A stretch of 64,000 nt of DNA from an uncultured Clostridium sp. (lineage in GTDB: Bacteria > Bacillota > Clostridia > Lachnospirales > Lachnospiraceae), in NCBI GenBank assembly GCA_900539185.1, contig UQBG01000009.1, forward strand, positions 48,750 to 112,749, in the 5' to 3' direction. The notes beneath the pieces are model-generated. The model did not search any database and was not told where the DNA came from. It was given only the letters and a program-made list of their open reading frames with translations. Each line of letters opens with the position of its first letter. Within the stretch, counting starts at the first letter, position 1. This document shows positions 25,769-34,104 of the stretch, piece after piece. The translations under genes were made by a program, and so were the position numbers.

Positions 25769-27388
25769 CTATACCTCAATATAATTATAATCAATATCTG
25801 TATGGTCTAACGTATCTGCCAAACGATCACCTGCCGTAAATATAATGATCTGCTCTGCCGGATAACAAGCCAGGCACTGCAAACACTCCTCCAGCCTCGC
25901 ATCATCATAGGCACCAAAGATGTCATCCAGTATGAGCGGCATCCCGGACTGCCCCATCTCCTGCGCAACAGCCAGCCGCACAGCCAGATAGATCTGCTCC
26001 AGTGTTCCGGCACTCAGGTACTCCGCTCCCAGATACCGGTCTCCCTTTCGAACCTGTATCTGTAGCTGCTCATCCAGACGGACATCTGTATACCGGCCTT
26101 GTGTAATCCGTGCCACCATATCGGATACCTGTCTGCTTAAGGCCGGTGCATACTGATCATAAATGTCGCCTGAGAGACTTTGAATCGTACTCTGTGCCAG
26201 ATCAATCGCCGCCAATTCCTGATCTACATGTGCCATCCGACTCTTAATATCATCATATCGGCTTTTTAACTCCTGCTGCTGCGCATTCCGCTTCAGCAGT
26301 TCATTTTCCTGTACTTGCAGATCCGCCAGCCGCTGGCTATACTCCATGATCTGATCGGCAGACACGGATACGCTCTCAACCTGTCCGTTTGGCTCGTTCT
26401 CTTTGGGTCTGCCTGTTCCCTTTTGGTTCGCCCGTTCCTTCTTTCTCTGCTTATACCGGCTCATTCCCCACAGATATAATGCAACCACAACTGCGATCAC
26501 CGTCAGCCAACCCTTATAATACAGGGTAATCGGAAGAACAAATATCAGAATCAGAACCAATGCCAGAACGCCAAAGCCTAACAGCACCTTTAAAAAGGTG
26601 ATAATCTGTTTTAGCTGGGGATCCATCTGCTCCTGCCGATCCTTCTTCCTTCTGTCGGCTCGTTCCGCATCGTTCTTTCTGCTATCCGCTTGCTCCTGTT
26701 CCTGCTGCCCGGATAATGCCAACAGCCTCTTCTCACACGCCTGCCGTTCCTTTCCGATCCTCTCCAGCTCCGCTTCCAGAGACAGCTCTTCCATTCTATG
26801 GCTCACAGACTGCAGTTCATTCTCCAGCCCTTTGCGGTTCAGTGCCTTTCTCTGCTCCTGCAGGCAGGCATAGGCATCCTTTAGATTCAGATTCCCGGTA
26901 TGCGTCTCCTTTACATTCATCAGGTAATGCCGAAACTCTTCCTGAAGCTCCTGCTTGTAGGCTGCCCCCTGACCGGATATACATAGTGTATTGGTATATC
27001 CGTTCTTGTCCAGATCTGTCAGGATCCCCTGCAGACTCAATCGATCTCCGATCTCCAGCTCGCGGCCACTCTCCTGCTGATACACCTTCAGATACTTCTG
27101 ATCCTTTCGGAAGGAACGATCCACCCGGTATCGGACACCATCCTTATATAGCTCCATGGAACCGGAATATCCGCCGCCCTCTAACGGCTCCCGTCTGGTA
27201 TATTCATCCGTTCGTGCCGCTACACCACGCGACCGCTCAATCCCGTAAAACATACCGATGATAAAGTCTCTGACCGTTGTCTTTCCTGCCTCATTTGGCC
27301 CATAGATCAGATTAATTCCCTTTTGCAGTTCTATTTCCCGATTATGATATTTTCCAAAATGCTGTAATATCAGTTTCTTTATATACAT
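25769..27388 (-). CDS. SbcC/RecF-like ATPase with central membrane segments (YhaN-like)
   Basis: A 539-residue AAA ATPase of the SMC-like type. N-terminal Walker A GPNEAGKTT (about 30-38), a coiled coil of about 100 residues, then two hydrophobic helices (about 258-305, LLGFGVLALVLILIFVLP and LTVIAVVVALYLWGM), a second coil, and a C-terminal half with the ABC signature YLSAGTLEQIYLAVRLAVAQ (about 445-464) and Walker B LILDDIFGAYD. Length is short for SbcC/YhaN. It follows the YhaO/SbcD-like nuclease by ten bases, so the two should form a nuclease-ATPase complex for DNA ends. The membrane helices suggest tethering to the membrane, as in Bacillus YhaN. Confidence 0.88.
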   Translation of the reverse strand: MYIKKLILQHFGKYHNREIELQKGINLIYGPNEAGKTTVRDFIIGMFYGIERSRGVAARTDEYTRREPLEGGGYSGSMELYKDGVRYRVDRSFRKDQKYLKVYQQESGRELEIGDRLSLQGILTDLDKNGYTNTLCISGQGAAYKQELQEEFRHYLMNVKETHTGNLNLKDAYACLQEQRKALNRKGLENELQSVSHRMEELSLEAELERIGKERQACEKRLLALSGQQEQEQADSRKNDAERADRRKKDRQEQMDPQLKQIITFLKVLLGFGVLALVLILIFVLPITLYYKGWLTVIAVVVALYLWGMSRYKQRKKERANQKGTGRPKENEPNGQVESVSVSADQIMEYSQRLADLQVQENELLKRNAQQQELKSRYDDIKSRMAHVDQELAAIDLAQSTIQSLSGDIYDQYAPALSRQVSDMVARITQGRYTDVRLDEQLQIQVRKGDRYLGAEYLSAGTLEQIYLAVRLAVAQEMGQSGMPLILDDIFGAYDDARLEECLQCLACYPAEQIIIFTAGDRLADTLDHTDIDYNYIEV

Positions 27389-27398
27389 GAGTTCATCC

Positions 27399-28487
27399 TC
27401 ACTTCATTTCTATCCGACTGCGCATCAGTGCCCGCACTCCATACTCCAGTGCCTTCTGATGCAGCTCGTCCTCCTGCCCATCAAAGCTCCGAATATATCT
27501 TCCCAGCAGATTATCTGCATTTTCTTCCTGTAGTCGCTGTAGCTGATAGGCCTCATGCGTATCATCCATCACATCATATATCGCATATAGCTTTGTTAAT
27601 CCATTCAGATCCACCTGAAAGAGGCTGCTTCGTCCTCCATACAACCGAATCCGATAGATATTCTCTCCTCCATCGGCATCGATCCGCTCCTGTACCACCC
27701 GCTGAAGTCGATAATTAGTCATATCCTCTTCCACTTCAACCTCCAGATCTACATACTGCCGGCTGCAACAGGATCTCCACTGCGTCCGAACCTTCCACCC
27801 CTCCGGCTCCCGCACAGCCTCTCCGATTACATAGCCGCGTGGTCCCACATCGGTATAATCGATCGGCTCCGGGCTTCCGGCATATATCATACGATCGGGT
27901 ACAATCGTCTCCGGCTTATGAATATGTCCAAGTGCAATATAGTCAAATCCGGACTGCAGAATCTGCTTCCGATTCATCGGTGCATGTCTGCTGTCTCCGC
28001 CATGCGCCAGCAGGATCTGAAAAAACTCCGGATGTGCCTCCTCGCCCTCAGTCTGTGGCTGCAAAGAATCATAGATTCCCTCCGGAATCTCCTGACGGTC
28101 ATAGCTGATACCGGTAATACAGGTTTCCAGATCCTCCAGAACGATCTGCTCCGGACTTCCGGCACTTATGCACACGGTATCCGACTGAAACTCATACCGA
28201 TCCAGCGGAGAGCCTGCTGCCCGATAGTCATGATTCCCGGCGATCAGGACCGTCGTCACATGCTCCAGTTCACTCAGCTGGGCATCTACTTCCTTCAGCA
28301 TCGCCATCGTCGGCGGAAAATGAAAGAGATCTCCTGCAATTAATAACACATCGATCTCCTCTTCCCGCGCCGTATCCAATATTCTCTGAAATGTATCCCG
28401 TATATCCTGTGCCCTCTGCTCAGACCACGGTTTCCCCTTATCCGGCATCACACCCAGATGCACATCTGCTATATGCATAAACTTCAT
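27399..28487 (-). CDS. SbcD/YhaO-like metallophosphoesterase (exonuclease subunit)
   Basis: A 362-residue calcineurin-like phosphoesterase. Metal and phosphate motifs are all present: MHIADVHLG, LLIAGDLFH, VLIAGNHD (GNHD), LLAHGGD and LGHIHKPE (GxHxH). Residues 230-362 form the capping region. The pair with the ATPase downstream (ten-base gap) mirrors SbcCD/YhaNO, which process DNA ends and hairpins. AAGGACATAGAT precedes the ATG. Confidence 0.93.
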   Translation of the reverse strand: MKFMHIADVHLGVMPDKGKPWSEQRAQDIRDTFQRILDTAREEEIDVLLIAGDLFHFPPTMAMLKEVDAQLSELEHVTTVLIAGNHDYRAAGSPLDRYEFQSDTVCISAGSPEQIVLEDLETCITGISYDRQEIPEGIYDSLQPQTEGEEAHPEFFQILLAHGGDSRHAPMNRKQILQSGFDYIALGHIHKPETIVPDRMIYAGSPEPIDYTDVGPRGYVIGEAVREPEGWKVRTQWRSCCSRQYVDLEVEVEEDMTNYRLQRVVQERIDADGGENIYRIRLYGGRSSLFQVDLNGLTKLYAIYDVMDDTHEAYQLQRLQEENADNLLGRYIRSFDGQEDELHQKALEYGVRALMRSRIEMK

Positions 28488-28658
28488 ATCTATGTCCTTC
28501 CTTTATGCCCCAGCTTCGTTGTCTTCTTCCGCCTTTCCCTACAGGCAGCAATCAAAACCGAAGAAGGGCCTACGCTACCTAGTATGATAGCACAGACCCT
28601 TACCATTATGTTGCAAATCCGCCAAAATTAAGAGTAATTTTACATTTCGTTCCTTCTG

Positions 28659-29273
28659 TTATAATAAATCATTCCGTTTCATTTCCTGATACAGGGCTGC
28701 GATCGGCAGACCAACGACATTATTGTAGTCTCCATGGATTCCTTTGATATAGATTCCGAACTGGGTCTGTATACCATATGCCCCTGCCTTATCCATACAG
28801 TCTCCGGTATCCACATATCTATAAATCTCTTCCTGTGACATGGGATAGAATTCCACCTCTGTCTTCTCATAGAAGGTATGGATCCGCTCTTCTCCCTGCT
28901 CGGTCCAGACCAGCGTTACACCTGTATAGACCTGATGACGGCTGCCCTGCAAAAGCGTCAGCATCTCCACTGCCGCCTCTGCAGAATGCGGTTTTCCCAA
29001 GATTCGATCCCCATAAGCGACTATGGTATCCGCACCGACCACCAAAAGCTCCGGATCCTTATGTCTCCGACTGATGTCGAGTGCTTTCTGCCGGGATAGC
29101 TCCATAACGATCTCCCACGGAATCGTCCGGGTAGTATGCTCCTCTACCTGAGACGGCTCTACTTCATATACAAATCCCGCCTGTGATAACAGCTCCCGTC
29201 TCCTCGGTGACTGCGATGCCAGCAGGATCCTTCGTTTCGTATTCAATGGGGATGTCATTTTATCTGTATTCAT
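28659..29273 (-). CDS. maf: Maf-family nucleoside triphosphate pyrophosphatase
   Basis: A 204-residue Maf protein. Conserved SQSPRRRELL, the nucleotide-site VVGADTIVAYGDRILGKP and the AGAYGIQTQFGI block are present, all diagnostic of Maf/YhdE proteins that hydrolyse dTTP, UTP or modified nucleotides. The reading frame opens at a GTG nine codons upstream (29300) with a closely spaced AGGGAG; the ATG at 29273 has GAGG eleven bases before, so the exact start is uncertain by these nine codons. About 170 bases separate it from the nuclease operon. Confidence 0.93.
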   Translation of the reverse strand: MNTDKMTSPLNTKRRILLASQSPRRRELLSQAGFVYEVEPSQVEEHTTRTIPWEIVMELSRQKALDISRRHKDPELLVVGADTIVAYGDRILGKPHSAEAAVEMLTLLQGSRHQVYTGVTLVWTEQGEERIHTFYEKTEVEFYPMSQEEIYRYVDTGDCMDKAGAYGIQTQFGIYIKGIHGDYNNVVGLPIAALYQEMKRNDLL

Positions 29274-29341
29274 TCTGTCCGTTTCCTCTTTTCTACACAC
29301 GATCTCCCTTCCATACTAGCATATATTATCTGTCAAAGAAA

Positions 29342-30139
29342 TCACTTTTTCTCCATAACGATGATCTTGTTTGAGAAATTCCGAATCGCCGGTATCTTTC
29401 CGATCACACGGTAAATCGGCATGATTTTCTTCATTCCCTCTACCAGACTGACATCATCCTTGCATATAAAAGCGGGAAGAAGCTTCTGGAGCTCTTTTCC
29501 GCTCTTCACGCCCCAGCTGAACTTTGCATTGCTTCCCTCTATGGACTTTTCCTTTACATGCTGTACCACAAATGGTGACATCACCTCAACCAGTACCGCA
29601 GCTGTTTGGAACTTCTTTTCTATAATCGAAAACATCTGTCTGACATCCGCCTCATTCAGATACATCGTAAGTCCTTCAATTATGACCAACACATCTTCCT
29701 TATCATATATAATCTCATCTGCATAGGACTCGTCCATTGCTGATTTTGCAATCTGGTAAATCGGGCCGTTTTCCGTAAAAAACCGCTTCCGGATCTCGAT
29801 CGTCTCCGGCAGATCTATATTATACCAGCGTGAATAGCTTCCCTCCATACGATAGCATCTCGTATCCATACCACAGGCGATGTTTATAACAACAGCTCCC
29901 GGATGGTTGTCTAAATACTCCCCTACCATCTGGTCTAACACGATGGTCCTGGCAACAACACCGGATGACATGGCTTTATCCTTATCTGCATTGGAAAAGT
30001 CATAATCGATCTTTGATACGATCTCTACCGCCATATCGTCCTTGATCTTTGCGTTTTTCTTACCCGTTTCCTTTGCCCGTGCATATAGGGTCTGGATCAT
30101 GGTTTCCGGCACACCTGTTACTTTTACCTGTTCTTTCAT
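29342..30139 (-). CDS. class I SAM-dependent methyltransferase, PPM1/LCM-like family
   Basis: A 265-residue methyltransferase of the leucine carboxyl methyltransferase-like (PPM1) family. The SAM motif reads VVINIACGMDTRCYRM (about 83-98), preceded by ARTIVLDQMVGEYLDN, and NIDLPETIEIRKRFF carries the acidic ribose ligand; VIIEGLTMYLNEADVR is the catalytic-region block. Targets in bacteria are often small polyketide-like or siderophore molecules; not assigned here. GGAGG precedes the ATG by ten bases. A TetR gene lies upstream with a shared-looking operator, so it is probably repressed by that protein. Confidence 0.85.
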   Translation of the reverse strand: MKEQVKVTGVPETMIQTLYARAKETGKKNAKIKDDMAVEIVSKIDYDFSNADKDKAMSSGVVARTIVLDQMVGEYLDNHPGAVVINIACGMDTRCYRMEGSYSRWYNIDLPETIEIRKRFFTENGPIYQIAKSAMDESYADEIIYDKEDVLVIIEGLTMYLNEADVRQMFSIIEKKFQTAAVLVEVMSPFVVQHVKEKSIEGSNAKFSWGVKSGKELQKLLPAFICKDDVSLVEGMKKIMPIYRVIGKIPAIRNFSNKIIVMEKK

Positions 30140-30154
30140 TTCTTATCAACCTCC

Positions 30155-30168
30155 GTAACGTTTGTTAT
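30155..30168. promoter_or_regulatory. palindromic operator-like site before the methyltransferase
   Basis: GTAACGTTTGTTAT is a palindrome-like site whose half sites (TAAC/GTTA) match the site overlapping the TetR gene start. It overlaps the candidate -10 TATAAC of the methyltransferase promoter on the minus strand. Confidence 0.55.
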
Positions 30169-30182
30169 AAAATGTTATGCTA

Positions 30183-30217
30183 TTAAAAAAGCTTCACAGC
30201 TAATTCCTGTGAAGCTC
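30183..30217 (-). terminator. terminator at the end of the TetR gene
   Basis: Arms AGCTTCACAG and CTGTGAAGCT (30187-30196 and 30204-30213) around the seven-base loop, then a TTTTTT run. The last codons and stop of the TetR gene form part of the stem. Confidence 0.85.
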
Positions 30218-30796
30218 TCTTAAACTCTTTATTAACCTGTCTGTTCCACCCTCGGCATAAATACCGGTCTGTTTTACCAAATACAAGCTATATTCCATAT
30301 CATAGTCCTCTTTTACAATCTCCAGACAGCTATCCAATCGCTGTCTGGCTAATATTTTCATCAATCCCTTATCCGGCGGTTCCTGCAGTCTGTATTGAAA
30401 ATATTCAAAGAATAGCTGCTCCATCATAGCTTCGATCTTCTTTCGATATGACGCATAACAACTTCCCTGCGCCTTATCCATGATAATGATCGTTTCCTTC
30501 TTATGCTCCAGAATGAACCGCATGAGAAGAATATCGATATCCGGGCCCTCCGTCGCATGTTCCGTCTCCATCTGCATGAACCTCGCCAGCATCCTCTCAT
30601 AGTTCTCCACAAGAGGCTCCAGAATCGCCCGAAATAACGCTTCCTTACTTTCAAACGAAAAATACATGGCACCTGTTGTAACACCCGCGCGTTTACAGAT
30701 CGTTCTGAGGCTCGCCTTGGCGTATCCATTATCATAAAACTCTTCCAGCGCTGCCTGTTTTATGTTTTCAATTGTTTCTTCTTTTCCTTTTATCAT
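30200..30796 (-). CDS. TetR/AcrR-family transcriptional regulator
   Basis: A 198-residue regulator. The N-terminal helix-turn-helix (residues 8-60) includes IKQAALEEFYDNGYAKASLRTICKRAGVTTGAMYFSFESKEALF, split here as AALEEFYDNGYAKASLRTIC and TTGAMYFSFESKEALF, the standard TetR_N pattern. The rest is the helical ligand/dimer domain. The start codon lies within a palindromic operator, and a good promoter is directly upstream, so autoregulation is likely. The adjacent methyltransferase carries a matching site and is the probable target. Confidence 0.9.
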   Translation of the reverse strand: MIKGKEETIENIKQAALEEFYDNGYAKASLRTICKRAGVTTGAMYFSFESKEALFRAILEPLVENYERMLARFMQMETEHATEGPDIDILLMRFILEHKKETIIIMDKAQGSCYASYRKKIEAMMEQLFFEYFQYRLQEPPDKGLMKILARQRLDSCLEIVKEDYDMEYSLYLVKQTGIYAEGGTDRLIKSLRELHRN

Positions 30797-30835
30797 AACA
30801 CTCGTTATGTTAGTTCAGTCTAACCAGTTTGTCAA
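30795..30835 (-). promoter_or_regulatory. TetR gene promoter with operator over the start
   Basis: TTGACA (30830-30835), 17 bases, TAACAT (30807-30812) on the minus strand, and the palindrome ATAACACTCGTTAT (30795-30808) between -10 and ATG. Confidence 0.6.
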
Positions 30836-30926
30836 GCATAATCTCAGATACAATTCCGGTTTCCTGTATTGACACTCAAAATACTAACAGGGTAAGATAA
30901 GAAAAAGGAATGAGGAGGGTAAAGAA

Positions 30927-31583
30927 ATGAAACGAATCGCAGCAACAGGGATGATAATACTCATGGTGGGAGCCTTATGTGCCTGCGGCACAACCGCTAA
31001 ACAGACACCGGTTGCAAGCCAGACAATCAACAATGAGCTGGAGGAATATACGGAGGACGGAAATAAGATCACCGATCTGACCGCCGAAATCCCGGTCGAA
31101 ACCGGTGGAATCACGGATCAGGAGCTTCATTACCTGATCGACGAGAATGTAAGATGCAACTACTGGTTTGCCTGCGGCAGCCTTCCTGTCGATGAGGAAA
31201 GCAGTACGGACGGTTCTCTCCGACTCATTGATCAGGATTACTTTGCAAACTATGCAGAGTTTGAAACCTATGTGCGCTCTATTTACTGCAAAGCAGAGGC
31301 AGACCGCCTGCTATATAATTATCCGGAGGAAGGAAACCCGAAGTATGTGGACAACGATGGTATGCTCTATCTGGATCTGAACTATGACGGTGCAAAGGGC
31401 TATTATGTAGACTGGGCAGATTATACTGTAACAATCGATGTTTTATCCGAGGATAGCTGTACCTTTACGATCTATACAACGATCGAAGAGCCGTCCGACG
31501 AACCGAAGGCCGAAGAATATACCCTGACGGAAACCGTCATAAAAGAAGACGGCGGCTGGCGGTTAACGGAATTATTCTATTAA
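30927..31583 (+). CDS. lipoprotein with a C-terminal DL-endopeptidase-inhibitor-like fold (tentative)
   Basis: A 218-residue lipoprotein: signal MKRIAATGMIILMVGAL followed by CAC with the lipobox cysteine at C20. The domain from about 55 starts ITDQELHYLIDENVRCNYWFACGSLP and continues through FETYVRSIYCKAEADRLLY and GMLYLDLNYDGAKGYYVDW. This layout (a CNYWF...GSLP segment, then FETYVRSIY, then a beta-sheet) is like IseA/YoeB-type inhibitors of wall hydrolases, but I cannot confirm that. The SD GAGGAGGG precedes the ATG. It is a single gene in the direction opposite to TetR. Confidence 0.75.
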   Translation: MKRIAATGMIILMVGALCACGTTAKQTPVASQTINNELEEYTEDGNKITDLTAEIPVETGGITDQELHYLIDENVRCNYWFACGSLPVDEESSTDGSLRLIDQDYFANYAEFETYVRSIYCKAEADRLLYNYPEEGNPKYVDNDGMLYLDLNYDGAKGYYVDWADYTVTIDVLSEDSCTFTIYTTIEEPSDEPKAEEYTLTETVIKEDGGWRLTELFY

Positions 31584-31660
31584 AGAATCGCTTTACAATA
31601 TGACTGGAAAAAGTTAGAATGAGAACAGGCATATAAGTGCGTAACTGAAGGAGGATCAGA

Positions 31661-32302
31661 ATGGAAGAAGCAGCAATGAAGGTGTATTCACAGTATAATA
31701 ATATGTTGTCGGTAAAGATTATACCGGGACATTTTGCAACGAATCACTCCCATATCAACTACTATATGGATATGACAACCTTAAAGACCAGACAGAGCAT
31801 GGCCATGTCTGCAGCAAAGGGAATTGTTCATGAATATGTAACCAGCACGATCGTCGATACCATCGTATGTATGGATGGAACCGAAGTGATCGGTGCGTAT
31901 CTGGCAGAAGAGCTTAGCGCGGCAGGCTTCATGTCTATGAATGCCCATCAGACGATTTATGTCGTTTCCCCGGAGATAAACTCTATGGGTCAGTTAGTAT
32001 TCCGGGATAATCTACAACCAATGATCCGGAATAAGCATGTGTTGCTACTATTAGCAACCGCAACGACCGGTCGTACCATCGAGCGTGCCTTAGAGTGTAT
32101 CGAATACTACGGCGGCCGTGTTGCAGGCGTATCTGCCCTGTTCTCAGCAACCGACGAGATCAACGGACATAAGATCCAGTCGATCTTTAAGAAGGAAGAC
32201 TTCCCGGAGTATAAGACTTATCCACATGATGAGTGTCCATACTGCAAGGCAGGCCAGAAGCTGGATGCGATCGTAAACAGCTATGGATATATGAGGCTGT
32301 AA
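31661..32302 (+). CDS. phosphoribosyltransferase-like protein with altered PRPP loop
   Basis: A 213-residue protein resembling orotate phosphoribosyltransferase-fold proteins: VDTIVCMDGTEVIGAYLA (about 65-82, the hood region), then KHVLLLLATATTGRTIERAL at 125-144. In catalytic PRTases this loop reads hydrophobic-D-D/E-x-x-x-T-G-x-T, but here the acidic pair is replaced by A-T. The C-terminus carries CPYC and a basic Y-G-Y end. GGAGG precedes the ATG. It may bind a nucleotide without normal transfer. A terminator follows. Confidence 0.75.
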   Translation: MEEAAMKVYSQYNNMLSVKIIPGHFATNHSHINYYMDMTTLKTRQSMAMSAAKGIVHEYVTSTIVDTIVCMDGTEVIGAYLAEELSAAGFMSMNAHQTIYVVSPEINSMGQLVFRDNLQPMIRNKHVLLLLATATTGRTIERALECIEYYGGRVAGVSALFSATDEINGHKIQSIFKKEDFPEYKTYPHDECPYCKAGQKLDAIVNSYGYMRL

Positions 32303-32354
32303 GCACTTCCGACATCGCCTGTAGCATATACGGGAACAATAAAAGAAATGAATA

Positions 32355-32412
32355 AAAACCATCTGGCAATCGGTACACAGTACAGAAAGGCTGTCAGATG
32401 GTTTCTTTTTAT
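32355..32412. terminator. bidirectional terminator between convergent genes
   Basis: Stem AAACCATCTGGCA with TGTCAGATGGTTT (ends 32404) followed by TCTTTTTATTTC on the plus strand; on the minus strand the same stem is followed by a T-rich stretch. It lies between the PRTase-like gene and the aminotransferase. Confidence 0.8.
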
Positions 32413-32457
32413 TTCTATTTTTATATTTCGTATCGTTATTCGATCACATACGATGAT

Positions 32458-33642
32458 CTACCGATATTCCTTTGCCAGTTCTTCAAAGACCGGTATCGAA
32501 CGCAGAACCTTCTCCGTCGGGATACAGTAGCAGATCCGGAAGTGTCCCGGACATCCAAAGGAATCGCTTGGCACCAGAAGCAGGTCATGCGCCTTTGCCC
32601 GCTCGCAGAAGGCACCGGCATTCTCTTCCAGAGCCTTCGGAAACAAATAGAAGGTTCCGCCCGGTTCCACGATATCAAATCCGATTCTGGTTAATTCCTT
32701 ATACAGGATGTTCTTATTGGTCTCATATACCGACAGGTCAGCCGTCATGTCCAAAACTCTGGCAACCGCTAACTGAATCAGCGATGGCGGGCAGTTATGT
32801 CCGATTCCTCTGGAGATCTGACCACACATATCTACGATCAGTGCTGCATCCGTACATGCCGGATTTACCGCTACATATCCGATACGTTCTCCCGGCAATG
32901 ATAACGACTTACTGAACGAGTAGCAGATAATCGTATTATCATAGTGCTTTGCCACAAATGGTGCATCCACACCCTGAAATACGATCTCACGATACGGTTC
33001 ATCTGAGATAATATAGATCGGATGTCCGTATTCCTTTGATTTCGCTGTCAGGATCGCTGCCAGCTTCTCTATCGTTGCAGTCGAGTACACGATACCGGAC
33101 GGATTGTTTGGTGTATTAATCAGGACTGCCATCGTCTTCGGATTCAGCAGTTCTTCAAATGCTTCAAAGTTTATCTGAAAGCTGGTGATATCTGCCGGCA
33201 CGACCTTCAGCACTGCTCCGGTTCCATTTACATAATGATAGTATTCCGGAAAAAACGGAGCAAATGTAATCACCTCATCCCCCGGTACGGTAACGGCACG
33301 AACCGCATGTGCAATCGCACCTGCGGCACCAACCGCCATGAAGATATCCTCCATCTTAAAATTCATGCCAAATCTCTGATTCAGAGAATCTGCAACTGCC
33401 TGACGGACAGAAGGAATACCCAGACTTGGACTATATCCATGCAGAGCAACCGGATCCATATTCTGAATAAGATCCATCAGTGCATCTGTAAATGCCTGTG
33501 GAGCCGGAACGCTCGGATTTCCTAAACTATAATCAAATACATTCTCATAACCGATCTCTTTGGCACGCTTCGAACCATAATCGAAGAGTTCCCGGATCGC
33601 TGACTTCTGCGAGGTCATATCAATATAGTGTTGTGATAACAT
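32458..33642 (-). CDS. PLP-dependent aminotransferase, class I/II
   Basis: A 394-residue aminotransferase. Blocks: DYSLGNPSVPAPQAF, INTPNNPSGIVYS (the NPNNPTG-type motif), IISDEPYREIVF, and the PLP-lysine site CYSFSKSLSLPGERIGYVA. C-terminal R-x-C-Y (FRICYC) near 380 fits the substrate carboxylate arginine. It is closest to aspartate/alanine-type aminotransferases; the exact substrate is not fixed. AAGGAGAACC precedes the ATG. A terminator lies downstream. Confidence 0.9.
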   Translation of the reverse strand: MLSQHYIDMTSQKSAIRELFDYGSKRAKEIGYENVFDYSLGNPSVPAPQAFTDALMDLIQNMDPVALHGYSPSLGIPSVRQAVADSLNQRFGMNFKMEDIFMAVGAAGAIAHAVRAVTVPGDEVITFAPFFPEYYHYVNGTGAVLKVVPADITSFQINFEAFEELLNPKTMAVLINTPNNPSGIVYSTATIEKLAAILTAKSKEYGHPIYIISDEPYREIVFQGVDAPFVAKHYDNTIICYSFSKSLSLPGERIGYVAVNPACTDAALIVDMCGQISRGIGHNCPPSLIQLAVARVLDMTADLSVYETNKNILYKELTRIGFDIVEPGGTFYLFPKALEENAGAFCERAKAHDLLLVPSDSFGCPGHFRICYCIPTEKVLRSIPVFEELAKEYR

Positions 33643-33713
33643 AATGGTTCTCCTTATCTATAAGCATCATTGTCTGTTTTTGATATTGTATATCGAATAC
33701 GAAATGAATGCAA

Positions 33714-33742
33714 GTTTTCCTGAAAATTCTACTTGCTATAAT
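33714..33742 (+). promoter_or_regulatory. promoter for the small ferredoxin
   Basis: TATAAT (33737-33742) with a weak -35 (GTTTTC, 33714-33719) at 17 bases; the ferredoxin ATG is 57 bases downstream. Confidence 0.45.
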
Positions 33743-33798
33743 CGACCAAAAGGCTTAAAATTAGGATTGTATATAAAAGGTAAAGGAGGATACACGTT

Positions 33799-33969
33799 AT
33801 GGCATTCGTTATTTCTGACGCTTGTTTATCCTGTGGTGCTTGTGCCGGAGCTTGTCCGGTTGGTGCTATTTCTGAAGGAGATGGCCAGTTCGTAATCGAC
33901 GCTGATACTTGTATCAGCTGTGGTTCTTGCGCTGGATCTTGCCCTGCTGGAGCTATTTCAGAGGAGTAA
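33799..33969 (+). CDS. 2[4Fe-4S] ferredoxin
   Basis: A 56-residue protein with two clusters: cysteines 9, 12, 15, 19 and 38, 41, 44, 48, each in the pattern C-x2-C-x2-C-x3-C-P. The hydrophobic and glycine pattern between (VGAISEGDGQFVIDADTC) is that of clostridial ferredoxin, an electron carrier for pyruvate:ferredoxin oxidoreductase, hydrogenase or Rnf. AGGAGG lies nine bases before the ATG. It is a lone gene with its own promoter and terminator. Codon use is biased to highly expressed codons (GCT, GGT), consistent with high expression. Confidence 0.96.
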   Translation: MAFVISDACLSCGACAGACPVGAISEGDGQFVIDADTCISCGSCAGSCPAGAISEE

Positions 33970-33993
33970 TTGTAGGATATCTACAAGCACTAT

Positions 33994-34046
33994 ATGAGAA
34001 TCGCCACCTGTTGCTATGGGTGGCGGTTCTCATTTTTTCTTCTTTT
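33994..34046 (+). terminator. Rho-independent terminator after the ferredoxin
   Basis: ATGAGAATCGCCACC pairs with GGTGGCGGTTCTCAT, a 15-base stem with one mismatch, then TTTTTTCTTCTTTT. Confidence 0.92.
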
Positions 34047-34104
34047 CAATGGTCTGCGAATATGCTATTCTACATATAGTTGAGTAAGATTTCAGAAAGA
34101 GACT

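Noticed and set aside
33644..33895. 83-codon plus-strand frame before the ferredoxin
   Set aside because: It contains the ferredoxin promoter and ribosome site and overlaps its gene in another frame.
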